NCBI RefSeq assembly: GCF_000336915.1
Contig: NZ_AOMD01000020.1
Coordinates: 1-64,000 of the forward strand
Length of the DNA: 64,000 nucleotides
From: Halococcus saccharolyticus DSM 5350
GTDB taxonomy: Archaea > Halobacteriota > Halobacteria > Halobacteriales > Halococcaceae
Reading direction: 5' to 3'
Shown: piece by piece, positions 41,866-51,437 of the stretch
Layout: each line of letters begins with the position of its first letter
Numbering within the stretch: position 1 is the first letter of the stretch
Program-made: the position numbers and the translations under genes
The notes under the pieces: model-generated
What the model was told of the DNA's origin: nothing
Database searches by the model: none
What the model saw: only the letters and a program-made list of their open reading frames with translations

Positions 41866-42240
41866 TCAGTCCGACGCCGACTCATCCAGAACGTGCTGCA
41901 CGCAGTCGACGACCTCGTTCATCCGGAACGGCTTCTCGATGTGGTCCGTCACCTCGATCGAGTCGTCGATCTCCGCACGGGACTCCGCCGCGGTCAACAA
42001 CACCACCGGTAGGGTGACGTCGACCTCGTCGCGGATCCGGTCGAGGACTTCGTTCCCGTCCATGTACGGCATCATGATGTCGAGCAGGACGAGATCCGGC
42101 AACGGTTCGGTATCGAGATACTCGAGACACTCGCGCCCGTTCGAACTCGTCGCGACCTCGAAGTCGTGTTTCCCGAGCTTGAACCGGAGTAGCTCACGGA
42201 TTCCCGCGTCATCGTCAACGATCAGGACTGTTCGCGTCAT
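41866..42240 (-). CDS. Single-domain response regulator (CheY-like)
   Basis: A 124-residue receiver domain. The acidic pocket is Asp10-Asp11 region (VDDDAG), Asp54 in LLDIMMP is the phosphate acceptor, Thr83 and Lys103 (EKPF) complete the site. No output domain. Partner kinases are not in the window. Downstream of the degenerate RecA-like gene by 140 bases on the same strand. Confidence 0.93.
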   Translation of the reverse strand: MTRTVLIVDDDAGIRELLRFKLGKHDFEVATSSNGRECLEYLDTEPLPDLVLLDIMMPYMDGNEVLDRIRDEVDVTLPVVLLTAAESRAEIDDSIEVTDHIEKPFRMNEVVDCVQHVLDESASD

Positions 42241-42380
42241 CGGTCTTCGCCGTTCGTTGCAGATGTCGACGCATTGGCTATTAAACGCATCGGTGAACCG
42301 ACCGACGGCCGCCGGGTCGTGCTGCGATCATCCTCCGTCGATCGACCGTTCGACGACCGGCTGGCGATAAACCCGATGGT

Positions 42381-43007
42381 TCAGGCGATGTCGCGGCTGG
42401 TGTCGATCTCGACTCTGTCGGTGAGTCTGAGCTTGAGCGTCTCGGTGAGTGCGCGCCCGCCGCGGAACTTGGGAACGGCGAGTCTGGTTTCGACCGCCGT
42501 GCCGGCGGTGGTGGCCGTCAGTCGGAGGATCACGTCGGCCATGTGGGCTGTCGTATCTCGTAGTGCCGGCACGCTCCGGCCGTCGAGGCAGTGGAGCACG
42601 GCGATGCTCTCGGTGTCGATGACGTGGAGGTGGAGCTGGGTCATGAACTCCCGAAAGCGCGAGCGTTCCTTGCGTTCGAGCACGGTGTGGGGATCGACGA
42701 TCAGCGTCGAGCGCTCGGGAAGGTCGTGGAACAGTTCGATGGCGTGATCGACCCGGGAGTCCTCGGCGACGTACTGGATCGTCGGATCGCCGGTGTCGAT
42801 CGCCGTCCGCCGCAGTGCGTCGGCCACGGCGAGTTCGGTCCGGTCGAGCGTGAGATACATCGTCTCGCGCGGTGCCATGAACTCGTAGAGCAAGAGCTCG
42901 GCCTGGCTCGCCGGCGGCGCGGTCAGCGCGACGATGCTTCCCGGCGGGATGCCGCCGCCGAGGCGCTGGTCGAGGAGGTCGATCCCGGTGGGAAGACGCG
43001 ACGACAT
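42381..43007 (-). CDS. RecA/KaiC-superfamily protein with degenerate Walker A (HTR-like)
   Basis: A 208-residue protein of the RadA/KaiC type. It keeps LPTGIDLLDQRLGGGIPPGSIVALT and a Walker-B-like STLIVDPHTV, but the ATP loop normally GXXXXGKT is APPASQAE without lysine. It therefore probably cannot bind ATP in the normal way. Haloarchaea have many such proteins next to response regulators or histidine kinases ('HTR-like'), and here a receiver protein follows downstream, so a role in sensing or scaffolding is plausible. Confidence 0.78.
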   Translation of the reverse strand: MSSRLPTGIDLLDQRLGGGIPPGSIVALTAPPASQAELLLYEFMAPRETMYLTLDRTELAVADALRRTAIDTGDPTIQYVAEDSRVDHAIELFHDLPERSTLIVDPHTVLERKERSRFREFMTQLHLHVIDTESIAVLHCLDGRSVPALRDTTAHMADVILRLTATTAGTAVETRLAVPKFRGGRALTETLKLRLTDRVEIDTSRDIA

Positions 43008-43170
43008 TATTCGCTTCTACAGGCGGTGCTGGATAAACCTTGGTCACCACCGGAATCGCGTTCGGGGTTGTCGATTCCAGCTGCCATCCGGAGCTCCGTT
43101 GACAGCGTGCCGGGTGACGGCGGTTCCACAAACGGAAACGGCTATCCGTCGGCCCGTTCGAGAGGGCGCT

Positions 43171-44127
43171 ATGCGGGTCTCGGTCGTCCTCTGTACGTAC
43201 GATCCGGCGCAGTTCGATGTCTTCAGCGAGGCCGCCGACACCGTCCTCGACCAGACCCATTCACCTGTGGAACTCGTGATCGTGGTCGACGGGCGACCGG
43301 ACCTTGCCGACCGAGTACGGGACGCGTACGGCGACCGCGAGAACGTCGTGATTCACTGCAACGACGAGAACCGGGGACTGCTCGAAAGCCGGAACACGGG
43401 CGCTGAACTCGCCTCGGGCGAAGTCGTCGCGTTCGTCGACGACGACGTTCGGGCCGATCCCGAGTGGATCGAGCGTCTCGTCGGGGCCTACGAGCGCACC
43501 GACGCCCGTGCTGTCGGTGGACGGATCGTTCCCGACTGGATCGCCGGTCGCCCCGATCTCCTCCCCGCGGAGTTCTTCTGGCTCGTCGGCGTCACCCACC
43601 GTGGGTTCGGTCCCGACGGCGACGAAACCGCGGCGGGCGAAGTCCGGAACACGTTCGGCTCGAACATCTCGTTCGACAGGGAGGTGTTCCTCGAACTCGG
43701 CGGGTTCGATCCAGCCATCGGTGGTCGGAAGGGCGACGGGAACCTCCAGGGCGGTGAAACCGAGCTCTGCGCCCGCCTCGGACGCGAATACGGTCACGGC
43801 GTCTACTACGTCCCCGACGCACGGGTAGCGCACAAGGTGTTCGAATACCGCACTCAGCCGGGGTGGCTCGCCGACCGCGCGTTCTGGCAGGGCTACTCGA
43901 AGCGAGCAATGGAAACCTTCGTCGCTGACTCGACCAACGAGGAAAGCGCGTTTCTCGGCCGGCTTCTCGTCGAGTTCTTCCCCGGTCGGCTCTGGGCTTT
44001 CCTCCGTAAGCCGTCGCGCGAGCGCGCAGCCAGGCTCGTTGGACTAATCGCGTTCACGGCGCTGGTTGGGATCGGCTACTGCTACGGCCTCGTCCAGTAT
44101 CCCGGCGATCTCGGGTCGACGGAATGA
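43171..44127 (+). CDS. Family 2 glycosyltransferase, S-layer glycan type
   Basis: A 318-residue GT2 enzyme. VSVVLCTYDPAQF is the nucleotide-binding strand, VDDDVRADPEW carries the DxD-like metal site, and ETELCARLGREYG matches the acceptor-side conserved E-D/E region. A C-terminal hydrophobic segment (about 290-312) could anchor it to the membrane. It begins the glycan cluster and overlaps the next glycosyltransferase by 4 bases. Similar enzymes add sugars to dolichol-linked glycans in haloarchaeal N-glycosylation (AglE/G types); the exact step is unknown. Confidence 0.88.
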   Translation: MRVSVVLCTYDPAQFDVFSEAADTVLDQTHSPVELVIVVDGRPDLADRVRDAYGDRENVVIHCNDENRGLLESRNTGAELASGEVVAFVDDDVRADPEWIERLVGAYERTDARAVGGRIVPDWIAGRPDLLPAEFFWLVGVTHRGFGPDGDETAAGEVRNTFGSNISFDREVFLELGGFDPAIGGRKGDGNLQGGETELCARLGREYGHGVYYVPDARVAHKVFEYRTQPGWLADRAFWQGYSKRAMETFVADSTNEESAFLGRLLVEFFPGRLWAFLRKPSRERAARLVGLIAFTALVGIGYCYGLVQYPGDLGSTE

Positions 44128-45197
44128 CGGCCCTCGCCGGTGGACGGGATGGCAGTGCTGCGCTACGAGTGCTCTGGCTCACGCCCGACAAGCCGGCGGA
44201 CATCAGCGTCGGGCGGCGGCGGATCGCCGAGCACCTCCGCAAGGACGGAATCGACGTGACGCTCCGCGGCACCACGCCACGGACGGTCCTCGCCTCGCTC
44301 CGCGAGCGCGACCGCTACGATGTCGTCGTGGGGACGACACGCTCTGGCGCGATGGCTGGCACCGTCCTGAAACTCCTCGGAACGCCGTTCGTGGTCGATC
44401 ACGTCGATCCGATCCGTCAGTTCGCCGATACCCACTCGTCGGAACTCGCGCTCGCGGTCCGGGTCGCCGAGAACGTCGCCTTCACGCTCGCCGATCACAC
44501 CCTCTACGTCTACGACGAGGAACGAGATCGCGTTCGGCGGTACGCCCGGGCCGCGACCGCAACCGACCTCGGGGTGGCGTACGACAGGTTCGCCGATCCC
44601 GACCCGGAGAGCGTCGAACGGGCGCGCGATCGCCTTGCCGCCGCGGGAATCGACGCCAGCGACCGAGTGGCGATCTACGTCGGCGGTCTCGAACCGATCT
44701 ATCACATCGAGGCGTTGCTCGCGGCGATGGAACACCTCGACGACTGGACGCTGGTCGTGCTCGGCGCGGGATCGCTGGCGGAGCACGTCGAGCGCGCTGC
44801 CCGCGATCATGAGAACGTCGTCTTTCCCGGAACGGTCGATCACGACGCGGTGCCAGGCTACCTCCACGCTGGGGATGTCGGCGTCTCGCTGGTCGATGAT
44901 CCACATACGCTGAAAGTGCTCGAATACGCTGCGGCGGGATTGGGCGTCGTGCAGGCTCGCGGACTGGCCGAGGAGCGCTTCGGCGAGCACGTCACGTTCT
45001 GTGAACCGACACCGATGGCCATCGCCCGTGCCGTGCGGCGAGCGGACGATGGTGAAGCCGACGACGAGGACGAAGCCGGCGACGGGAGCGCAGCCACCGA
45101 GGCGTTCCAGGCGTTCGTTCGCGAGTTCGATTACGAGCGGGTGGCGGCGACGTACGGGAAGGTACTCAAAGGCGTGGCGAGGAGTGGGGAGCGATAA
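44124..45197 (+). CDS. GT4-like glycosyltransferase
   Basis: A 357-residue family-4-like glycosyltransferase with two Rossmann-like halves. The C-terminal half (RVAIYVGGLEPIYHIEALL, LVVLGAGSL, FPGTVDHDAVPGYL, then VLEYAAAGLGVV) is the nucleotide-sugar-binding domain of GT-B enzymes. It lacks transmembrane segments. It overlaps the previous gene by 4 bases and the sulfatase gene follows after 3 bases, so all are one operon. The sugar is unknown. Confidence 0.86.
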   Translation: MTALAGGRDGSAALRVLWLTPDKPADISVGRRRIAEHLRKDGIDVTLRGTTPRTVLASLRERDRYDVVVGTTRSGAMAGTVLKLLGTPFVVDHVDPIRQFADTHSSELALAVRVAENVAFTLADHTLYVYDEERDRVRRYARAATATDLGVAYDRFADPDPESVERARDRLAAAGIDASDRVAIYVGGLEPIYHIEALLAAMEHLDDWTLVVLGAGSLAEHVERAARDHENVVFPGTVDHDAVPGYLHAGDVGVSLVDDPHTLKVLEYAAAGLGVVQARGLAEERFGEHVTFCEPTPMAIARAVRRADDGEADDEDEAGDGSAATEAFQAFVREFDYERVAATYGKVLKGVARSGER

Positions 45198-45200
45198 GCG

Positions 45201-46589
45201 ATGCAGGACGTCCTGTTCGTCACGGTGGATTCGCTCCGGGCCGATCACGTCGGTCGGTACGGCTACGACCGCGACACGACGCCGGTCGTCGACGGGCTCG
45301 CGGCGAACGGCCACCGCTTCGCGAACGCCTTCGCTCACGCGTGTGCGACTCGGGCCTCGTTTCCGTCGATCTTGACCTCCACGACCGCGATGATGTACGG
45401 CGGCTACGAGCGAGTTTCGGACCAGCAGACGCTGGTCACGGAGGCGTTGCCGGATAGCTATCATACCGCAGGGTTCCACTCCAACCTCTATCTTGCGGCG
45501 GAGTTCGGTTACAGCTGCGGGTTCGACACGTTCTTCGACTCGAAGACTGACCCCTCGGGGCTGGCCCGACTGAAACAGATCGTGAAGGAACGTCTCGACG
45601 AGGACGGACGGCTCTACGAACTCCTCGCGGGTGCGGTCGACACCGCCGAGAAGGAAGCCGGGATCAACGTCGGGTCGGCGTACGTCCGGGCCGACGAGAT
45701 CACCGACAAGGCCATCGAGTGGGCCGACCGCCAGCACGACGGGCTGCGATTCTGCTGGACGCACTACATGGACGTCCACCATCCTTACCTACCCCCAGAA
45801 CGCCACCAGCGCGCGCTCGGCCTCGACCCCGTGTCCGAACGCGAGGCCGTCAGGCTCCGCCGGACGATGATCGAGGAGCCGGAGAACCTGACTGACGACG
45901 AGCGCGAGACCCTGATCGATCTCTACGACGCCGAAATCCGCTTCACCGACAGCGAGATCGGGCGACTGATCGAGCGCGTCCGCACCACCTGGGGCGAGGA
46001 CACGATCGTGATCGTGACTGCCGACCACGGCGAGGCGTTCGGCGAGCACGGCGACTTCGGCCACAGTCAAACCTTCCACGACGAGATGACCCACGTCCCG
46101 CTCGTCATCGATCTCGGGAAAACCGACGATACGCAGACGCAGGCCCCCGAAGGTGGGGCTGTTCACGACGAGATCGTCGGATTGGCCGACGTCACCCCCA
46201 CGATCGTCGATTACGCTGGCGGCGACCAGGCCGAATCGTTCACCGGCCACAGCCTCCGGCCCCTACTGGAAGGCGACAAGTGGCCCCGCGAGCACGTCGT
46301 CGGCGACTGGAGCGAGGACAATCGGGGCGGCGGCGAGCGGCGGTACGCCTATCGCGACCGCCGGTGGAAGTATATCGAGATCGACGGATCGGGCGCGCTG
46401 TACGACCTCGACGCCGACCCGAGCGAGACGACCGACGTCGCAACCGAACATCCCGACGAGTGCGATCGGATTCGTGGGGTTCTGGACGACCACCGCCGCA
46501 CGATCGAGGCGACCGCTGACGATCTCGACACCGTGGCAATGGACGAGGCCACGAAACAGCGCCTCCGGGACCTCGGGTACGCGGAGTGA
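45201..46589 (+). CDS. Sulfatase-family hydrolase, Ser-type
   Basis: A 462-residue alkaline-phosphatase-superfamily enzyme. The metal-binding Asp10 in VTVDSLRADHVGRYG, TADHGEAFGEHGDFGH around residue 275, and Ser53 in ASFPS, which stands where sulfatases have the Cys/Ser that is converted to formylglycine (C/S-X-P-S). It lacks the next Arg of the CXPSR motif. It may desulfate or act on a phospho-ester of the glycan; haloarchaeal S-layer glycans can carry sulfated sugars. It has no signal peptide. Part of the glycan operon. Confidence 0.83.
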   Translation: MQDVLFVTVDSLRADHVGRYGYDRDTTPVVDGLAANGHRFANAFAHACATRASFPSILTSTTAMMYGGYERVSDQQTLVTEALPDSYHTAGFHSNLYLAAEFGYSCGFDTFFDSKTDPSGLARLKQIVKERLDEDGRLYELLAGAVDTAEKEAGINVGSAYVRADEITDKAIEWADRQHDGLRFCWTHYMDVHHPYLPPERHQRALGLDPVSEREAVRLRRTMIEEPENLTDDERETLIDLYDAEIRFTDSEIGRLIERVRTTWGEDTIVIVTADHGEAFGEHGDFGHSQTFHDEMTHVPLVIDLGKTDDTQTQAPEGGAVHDEIVGLADVTPTIVDYAGGDQAESFTGHSLRPLLEGDKWPREHVVGDWSEDNRGGGERRYAYRDRRWKYIEIDGSGALYDLDADPSETTDVATEHPDECDRIRGVLDDHRRTIEATADDLDTVAMDEATKQRLRDLGYAE

Positions 46590-46637
46590 ACCGATGAGTC
46601 GTCCGCTCGCCAGCCAGCTCCCGTCGGACGATCGCCG

Positions 46638-48059
46638 ATGCGCATAGGCCAGACCTCCCTCGTCCACTTCGGTTCCCAGATCGCCACCTCGATCTTCGGG
46701 TTCGTGGTGACGGTGTATCTCGCGCGGGAACTCGGCGATGCGGTGCTCGGCAACTACTTCCTCGTCGTTGCAGTACTCGTCTGGCTGAAGGTACTCGGTG
46801 GTCAGGGCATCCAGATGGCGGTCCGCAAGCGCATCAGCGAGGGCGCGGACGAGGACGAATATCTCGGTGCGGGGCTCGGCCTTCAACTGCTCACGTTCGG
46901 GCTGCTCGCCGCTGGCGTCCTGATCTTTCGAGAGCAAGTCAACGACTACGTCCGGACGGAGGCGGCGCTGCCGCTGGTCGCGCTGCTGTTTACCGGACTC
47001 TTGCTTTGGCAGGTCCGTGCGGCGCTCGAAGGCCGTCACCGAGTTGGTCTGTCCTCGCTGCTCGCGCCGCTCGATCGAACCCTTCGAGGAATTCTCCAGG
47101 TCGGTGTCGTCGCTGTGGGCCTCGGCACGGTGTGGTGGCTGCTGTCGGGCTATGCGGTCGCGGAGTTCGTGACGGCGGCGGTCGGCCTCGCGCTCCTCGG
47201 TCTCCGGCCCCGACTTCCGACCCGCGAGCAGGTCGCGAGCATGGTCGACTACGCGAAGTACTCGTGGTTCTCGGGGATCGAGTCCCGGACGTTCGCCTCG
47301 ATGGACACCCTCGTACTGGGTGTGTCGGCCTTTGCGATCTCCTCGGGACAGATCGGGACCTACGAGATCGCGTGGAACCTCGCCTCGATCCTCGCGGTGT
47401 TCGGGGCCTCGATCAGCACGACGCTGTTCCCGGCGATCAGCGAGCTGTCGAACGCCGACGACTTCGACGCGATCGACGGACTGATCGACGACGCGATCGC
47501 GTACTCCGGACTGTTCGTCGTCCCCGGCCTGGTGGGCTGTCTCGTCGTCGGCGAGCGCGTGCTGGCGATCTACGGCCCCGAGTTCACGAAGGGGTATACA
47601 ATCCTCGTCGTGCTGGTGGTCGCTCGACTGCTGTACGTCTACCAGTCACAGTTCACGAACGTGCTGTCGGCGATCGATCGACCCGAGATCACGTTTCGCG
47701 TCAACGTCGCGTTCGTCGCGACCAATCTCGGTCTCAACTTCGCGCTCGTCTACACTGTCGGCTGGCTCGGCGCGGCCGTCGCCACCGCGACCTCCGCCGC
47801 CGTCGGCCTCGTGCTCTCCGTCGGCTACCTCCGCCGGTACGTCACGATCCCGGTCCCAACGGACGAACTCGTGAGTCAAGCCGTCGCTGCCGTTGTGATG
47901 GGTGGCGTGGTGTACGCCGCACGCGGGTACGCCGGGGTGGGGATCGCGTGGACGTTCGGTCTCGTCGCCCTCGGCGGTTGCGTCTACTTCGCCATGCTTA
48001 CCGGTCTCTCGCGGCGATTTCGCGCGACGATCGGGCGGAACCTGCCGGCGATCCGATAG
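46638..48059 (+). CDS. Oligosaccharide flippase (polysaccharide biosynthesis membrane protein)
   Basis: A 473-residue membrane protein with about 12-14 hydrophobic segments, of the Wzx/MATE-like flippase family; the N-terminal SLVHFGSQIATSIFGFVVTVYLARELG is the characteristic opening. It probably flips a lipid-linked glycan across the membrane, like AglR in haloarchaeal N-glycosylation. Located between two sulfatase genes and followed by another; it is 48 bases from the previous gene. Confidence 0.9.
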   Translation: MRIGQTSLVHFGSQIATSIFGFVVTVYLARELGDAVLGNYFLVVAVLVWLKVLGGQGIQMAVRKRISEGADEDEYLGAGLGLQLLTFGLLAAGVLIFREQVNDYVRTEAALPLVALLFTGLLLWQVRAALEGRHRVGLSSLLAPLDRTLRGILQVGVVAVGLGTVWWLLSGYAVAEFVTAAVGLALLGLRPRLPTREQVASMVDYAKYSWFSGIESRTFASMDTLVLGVSAFAISSGQIGTYEIAWNLASILAVFGASISTTLFPAISELSNADDFDAIDGLIDDAIAYSGLFVVPGLVGCLVVGERVLAIYGPEFTKGYTILVVLVVARLLYVYQSQFTNVLSAIDRPEITFRVNVAFVATNLGLNFALVYTVGWLGAAVATATSAAVGLVLSVGYLRRYVTIPVPTDELVSQAVAAVVMGGVVYAARGYAGVGIAWTFGLVALGGCVYFAMLTGLSRRFRATIGRNLPAIR

Positions 48060-48118
48060 CCCGTCCACATCGGTTCGTTCAAGCCGCCGTGGTCGCAACC
48101 GCCACGAAACTCTCCGCC

Positions 48119-49414
48119 ATGACCGACACCACCGACGCAACCTCCACCAGTACCACCGACAGCGGCGGTTCGGCCGACCGTCCGCCGAACCTGCTGTTCG
48201 TCTGTGTCGACTGTCTCCGCGGTGACGCGATCGACACCGGATGGGGCAAAACCCCGTTCATCGACTCGCTGGTGGCGGATGGTCGCTCGTACGCGAACCT
48301 CCATGCCTCGGCGACTACCACGACGCCCTGCGTTGCGAGCCTGATGACCGGCCAGTACGGCGAACACAACGGCGTGCGCTCGCTCCGCGAGGCCCGCCTC
48401 TCGCCGGACGTGACGACGCTCGCCGAACGCCTCCACGACGCCGGCTACGACACCGCCGCGATGGTCACCGGCCCACTGGTCGCCGAGACCGACCTCGATC
48501 GGGGGTTCGACGAGTACCGCTACCGCGAGAACGACGTTTCGGTGTTCGACGACTGGGCGTGGACCGCGGCCGATCGGCTCACATCGCTCGACGCACCCTT
48601 CTTCTGCTATCTCCACCTCTGGGAGCTCCACGAGCCGATCTCGGTGCCGGAGCGCTACGACGACCCGGAGTTCGGCCGGTGGCCGTACGAACGCGCGCTG
48701 TCGGCACTCGACGCACAGCTCGAACGCCTGGTCGATCGGGTACCCGACGATACGATAATCGCACTCCACGGCGACCACGGCGAGAGCATCACGTGGCGCG
48801 GTCATCCGTTCCATGCGCTCGCCAAACGCGTCCGCGACAAGGTACGCTACGAGTTCGGGGTCGACACCCGATCCGCCGAACGCGCGCTCGACAAGCTCGC
48901 CGAAACCGTCTCGCCGGTTACGATCGCCGATCGCTTCATCGAGGACGGCCACGGCGAGACGGTCTTCGATTTCACCGCGAACGTGCCGCTCGTGCTTTCG
49001 GGGCCAGATATCGAGGCCGGCCGCGAGACCACCGTTTGCCGTCAGGTCGATGTGTTTCCGACGCTACTCGACGTGCTCGGGATCGAGGCGGAAACGACCG
49101 ACATCGACGGGGAGTCACTGGCCGATCCTGACCTCGTGGACCGTGACGCGTACGTTCGGGCCTGTGGTGCGGCGCTCCGGGGCCACGAAAACTGGGTCCG
49201 TGCCCTCCGGACCGCGGACGCGAAGTACGTCGAATACCCCGACCGTGACTGGGAGCCGGAACTGTACGACCTCGCGGACGATCCCGCCGAGCGGTCGCCG
49301 ATCGACGATCCCGAACGGGCGCGATCACTCGCCAAACGATTCCCGACGTTCGACGCGGTCGACGGCGAACGCCTCGACATCGACGAGCGGCTCCACGCCC
49401 TCGGCTACCGATGA
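48119..49414 (+). CDS. Sulfatase-family hydrolase, Cys-type
   Basis: A 431-residue alkaline-phosphatase-superfamily enzyme: Asp31 in FVCVDCLRGDAI, Cys71 in TTPCVASLMTGQYGEHNG at the formylglycine position (C-V-A-S rather than C-X-P-S-R), and HGDHGES around residue 220. The N-terminal 20 residues are Thr/Ser/Asp-rich and no signal peptide is seen. It probably acts on cytoplasmic glycan precursors or intermediates. Its last 10 bases overlap the convergent glycosyltransferase gene. Confidence 0.83.
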   Translation: MTDTTDATSTSTTDSGGSADRPPNLLFVCVDCLRGDAIDTGWGKTPFIDSLVADGRSYANLHASATTTTPCVASLMTGQYGEHNGVRSLREARLSPDVTTLAERLHDAGYDTAAMVTGPLVAETDLDRGFDEYRYRENDVSVFDDWAWTAADRLTSLDAPFFCYLHLWELHEPISVPERYDDPEFGRWPYERALSALDAQLERLVDRVPDDTIIALHGDHGESITWRGHPFHALAKRVRDKVRYEFGVDTRSAERALDKLAETVSPVTIADRFIEDGHGETVFDFTANVPLVLSGPDIEAGRETTVCRQVDVFPTLLDVLGIEAETTDIDGESLADPDLVDRDAYVRACGAALRGHENWVRALRTADAKYVEYPDRDWEPELYDLADDPAERSPIDDPERARSLAKRFPTFDAVDGERLDIDERLHALGYR

Positions 49415-50349
49415 CGGCGTTCCTGGAGCCGTTCGAGTAGTTCGAGCAGTCGCGCGTGGCCAGCCGGCGCGTACGCGAGTGCGAGGAGCGCGAGCGCCCG
49501 TGGGTCACGCTCGCCGGCCGCGACTGCCGATCGGAGCGGAGCCCGTGCCGCGCGGCCGTCGCCCGCACGGAGCAGTCGTTTGCCGTACTTGTACTGTGCT
49601 TTGCGTTCGAGCGCCGTGCGGTGCGGTCCGAGGTCGGGCAATCGATCACAGAGGTCGTCGATCACGCTCAGCTCCGCCTCGTACATGGTTTCGGCGTCCG
49701 AACTCATCGACTCCTCTCGACGGGTGTAGTACGCGAGCGGCTCGGCCACGCGGGCGGGCGTGTAGCGCGCGAACAGCCGCGCCCAGAGGTGGCGGTCCTC
49801 GACCGCTGGGAGGTCTTCGTCGAAGCGCTCGTCGTCGAAACACGCTGCACGCGCGAGTACCGTCGGCATCGGCACCCCACCCTCGTGGAGAAAATCGACG
49901 TGGTGGGTCGACGGATTGCGGACCGGGAGCGCGGACTGGCGGCGTGTCCGATCGCCCTCGACGAGATAGACGTCCGAATACACCACGTCCGCACCGTCGT
50001 CGAGCGCCGCGAACTGTCGCTCGAGCTTTTCGGGCACCCAGCGATCGTCGGCGTCGACAAAGCCGATCACCTCGCCAGTAGCGACATCGAGGCCGCGGTT
50101 GCGCGCCGCCCCGAGTCCCCGTGGTTCTTGGAAGACGTATTCGAGCCCCTCGATCTCGGCGGCGAGTTCGTGGAGCCACTCCACCCCCGAGCTGTCGACG
50201 ACGACGATCTCGACGTTGTCGTGGGTCTGCGCTCCGATCGACTCCAGCGCACTGCCGACGTACTCGCTGTCGTCGTAGGTCGGGACGATCACCGACACCA
50301 GCGGCCCGTCCCCACGGAGCGAGTCGGGCAACGAAACGTCACGCGACAC
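49405..50349 (-). CDS. Family 2 glycosyltransferase with helical C-terminal part
   Basis: A 314-residue GT2 enzyme. SVIVPTYDDSEYVGSALESI opens the GT-A fold, FVDADDRWVPEKL holds the metal site (DADD), and EDRHLWARLFARY is the acceptor-side ED motif. The last 80 residues form TPR-like helices (ALLALAYAPAGHARLLELLERL). I chose the GTG at 50349 as start because the Rossmann strand begins soon after; a TTG lies 8 codons upstream. It is convergent with the sulfatase gene (10-base overlap) and divergent from the third phosphatase-superfamily gene. Same glycan locus. Confidence 0.87.
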   Translation of the reverse strand: MSRDVSLPDSLRGDGPLVSVIVPTYDDSEYVGSALESIGAQTHDNVEIVVVDSSGVEWLHELAAEIEGLEYVFQEPRGLGAARNRGLDVATGEVIGFVDADDRWVPEKLERQFAALDDGADVVYSDVYLVEGDRTRRQSALPVRNPSTHHVDFLHEGGVPMPTVLARAACFDDERFDEDLPAVEDRHLWARLFARYTPARVAEPLAYYTRREESMSSDAETMYEAELSVIDDLCDRLPDLGPHRTALERKAQYKYGKRLLRAGDGRAARAPLRSAVAAGERDPRALALLALAYAPAGHARLLELLERLQERRHR

Positions 50350-50443
50350 GACGGGACCTCGCGGGCCGCCCAAATCAACCTTCGTTTCGCGGTTCGGTCG
50401 GGAGCCCGAAGGGATTTAGCGCCGCGGCGCGCCCTTCGAGGCA

Positions 50444-51409
50444 ATGACGCTCGCCGACTGGCTCGACGAGACGCGCGCCCGCGTCGCCGCCGACGGGATC
50501 GACGGCGTCCGTACGAGCGCCTACGAACTTTGGATCGGCGCGCTCCGGCGGACCGATCGGTTCGTCGATCCCGGTGTGAATGTCTACGACCGCGACTGGG
50601 ACGCGCTCGTGATCCTCGACGGCTGCCGGGCGGACGTGCTTCGTGGCGTCGCACCGAGCTACGATTTCCTCGACAACCCCGGCACCCATCGATCGCCGGG
50701 ATCGACTTCCTACGAGTGGATGGAGCGTACGTTCTCCGAGGAATACAGGGACGAAATGGCGCGAACGATCCACGTGAGCGCGAACCCGTTCACCCACCAG
50801 TACCTCGAGGCCGACCGGTTCGCGCTGCTCGACGAGGTCTGGCGAGACGGCTGGGACGAACAAGCCGGCATCGTGCCGGCCCGGCCCGTGACCGATCGGG
50901 CGATCTACGCCGGCCGCGAGCACGTCGGGCCCGACGATCGACTCCTCATCCACTACATGCAGCCCCATTTCCCGAGCGTGCCGCGCCCGCTCGGCGGTAC
51001 CGCGACCCTCGACGAGTGGCGCGACGGCCGCGAGATGGCGTGGCAGGGGCTCCGCCGTGGTGAGTTCACCGAGCGCGAGGTCTGGCGCGCGTACACGGCG
51101 AACCTCCGGTACGTGCTCGACGAGGTCGCGATCCTGCTGGAAAACCTCGACGCCGAGCGGGTCGCGATCACTGCGGATCACGGCAACGCCAAGGGGGAGT
51201 TCGGGATCTACGGCCATCCGAACATCCCGCTCGACGTACTCCGGGAAGTCCCTTGGTTCACGACGCGTGCGACCGATCGCGGGACTCACGAGCCCGCCCC
51301 GGAATCGCTGGCCACCGGCGAGGACGCTGCCGATTCCGAGGCGGCCACGTCGTCGGTCACCGAGCGACTCGAAGCACTCGGCTACGCCGAGGGCGACGCG
51401 TCGGGATAG
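50444..51409 (+). CDS. Alkaline-phosphatase-superfamily hydrolase of the glycan locus
   Basis: A 321-residue protein, shorter than sulfatases. LVILDGCRADVLRGVAPSY (about 49-67) carries the first metal-binding Asp, and ITADHGNAKGEFGIYGHPNIPLDVL (about 240) the second metal site with His. The middle (HYMQPHFPSVPRPLGG) matches haloarchaeal sulfatase-like proteins of glycan clusters. No obvious formylglycine Cys/Ser motif was found, so the nucleophile may be the Cys/Asp region near residue 53. Function unknown. Convergent with the TrmB-family gene. Confidence 0.76.
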   Translation: MTLADWLDETRARVAADGIDGVRTSAYELWIGALRRTDRFVDPGVNVYDRDWDALVILDGCRADVLRGVAPSYDFLDNPGTHRSPGSTSYEWMERTFSEEYRDEMARTIHVSANPFTHQYLEADRFALLDEVWRDGWDEQAGIVPARPVTDRAIYAGREHVGPDDRLLIHYMQPHFPSVPRPLGGTATLDEWRDGREMAWQGLRRGEFTEREVWRAYTANLRYVLDEVAILLENLDAERVAITADHGNAKGEFGIYGHPNIPLDVLREVPWFTTRATDRGTHEPAPESLATGEDAADSEAATSSVTERLEALGYAEGDASG

Positions 51410-51437
51410 TCGCGGCCGTTCCGCTGCGCAACTCGAA

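Noticed and set aside
42381-43007. Active RadA/KaiC recombinase or clock protein
   Set aside because: The Walker A lysine is missing and the protein is much too short for RadA or two-domain KaiC.
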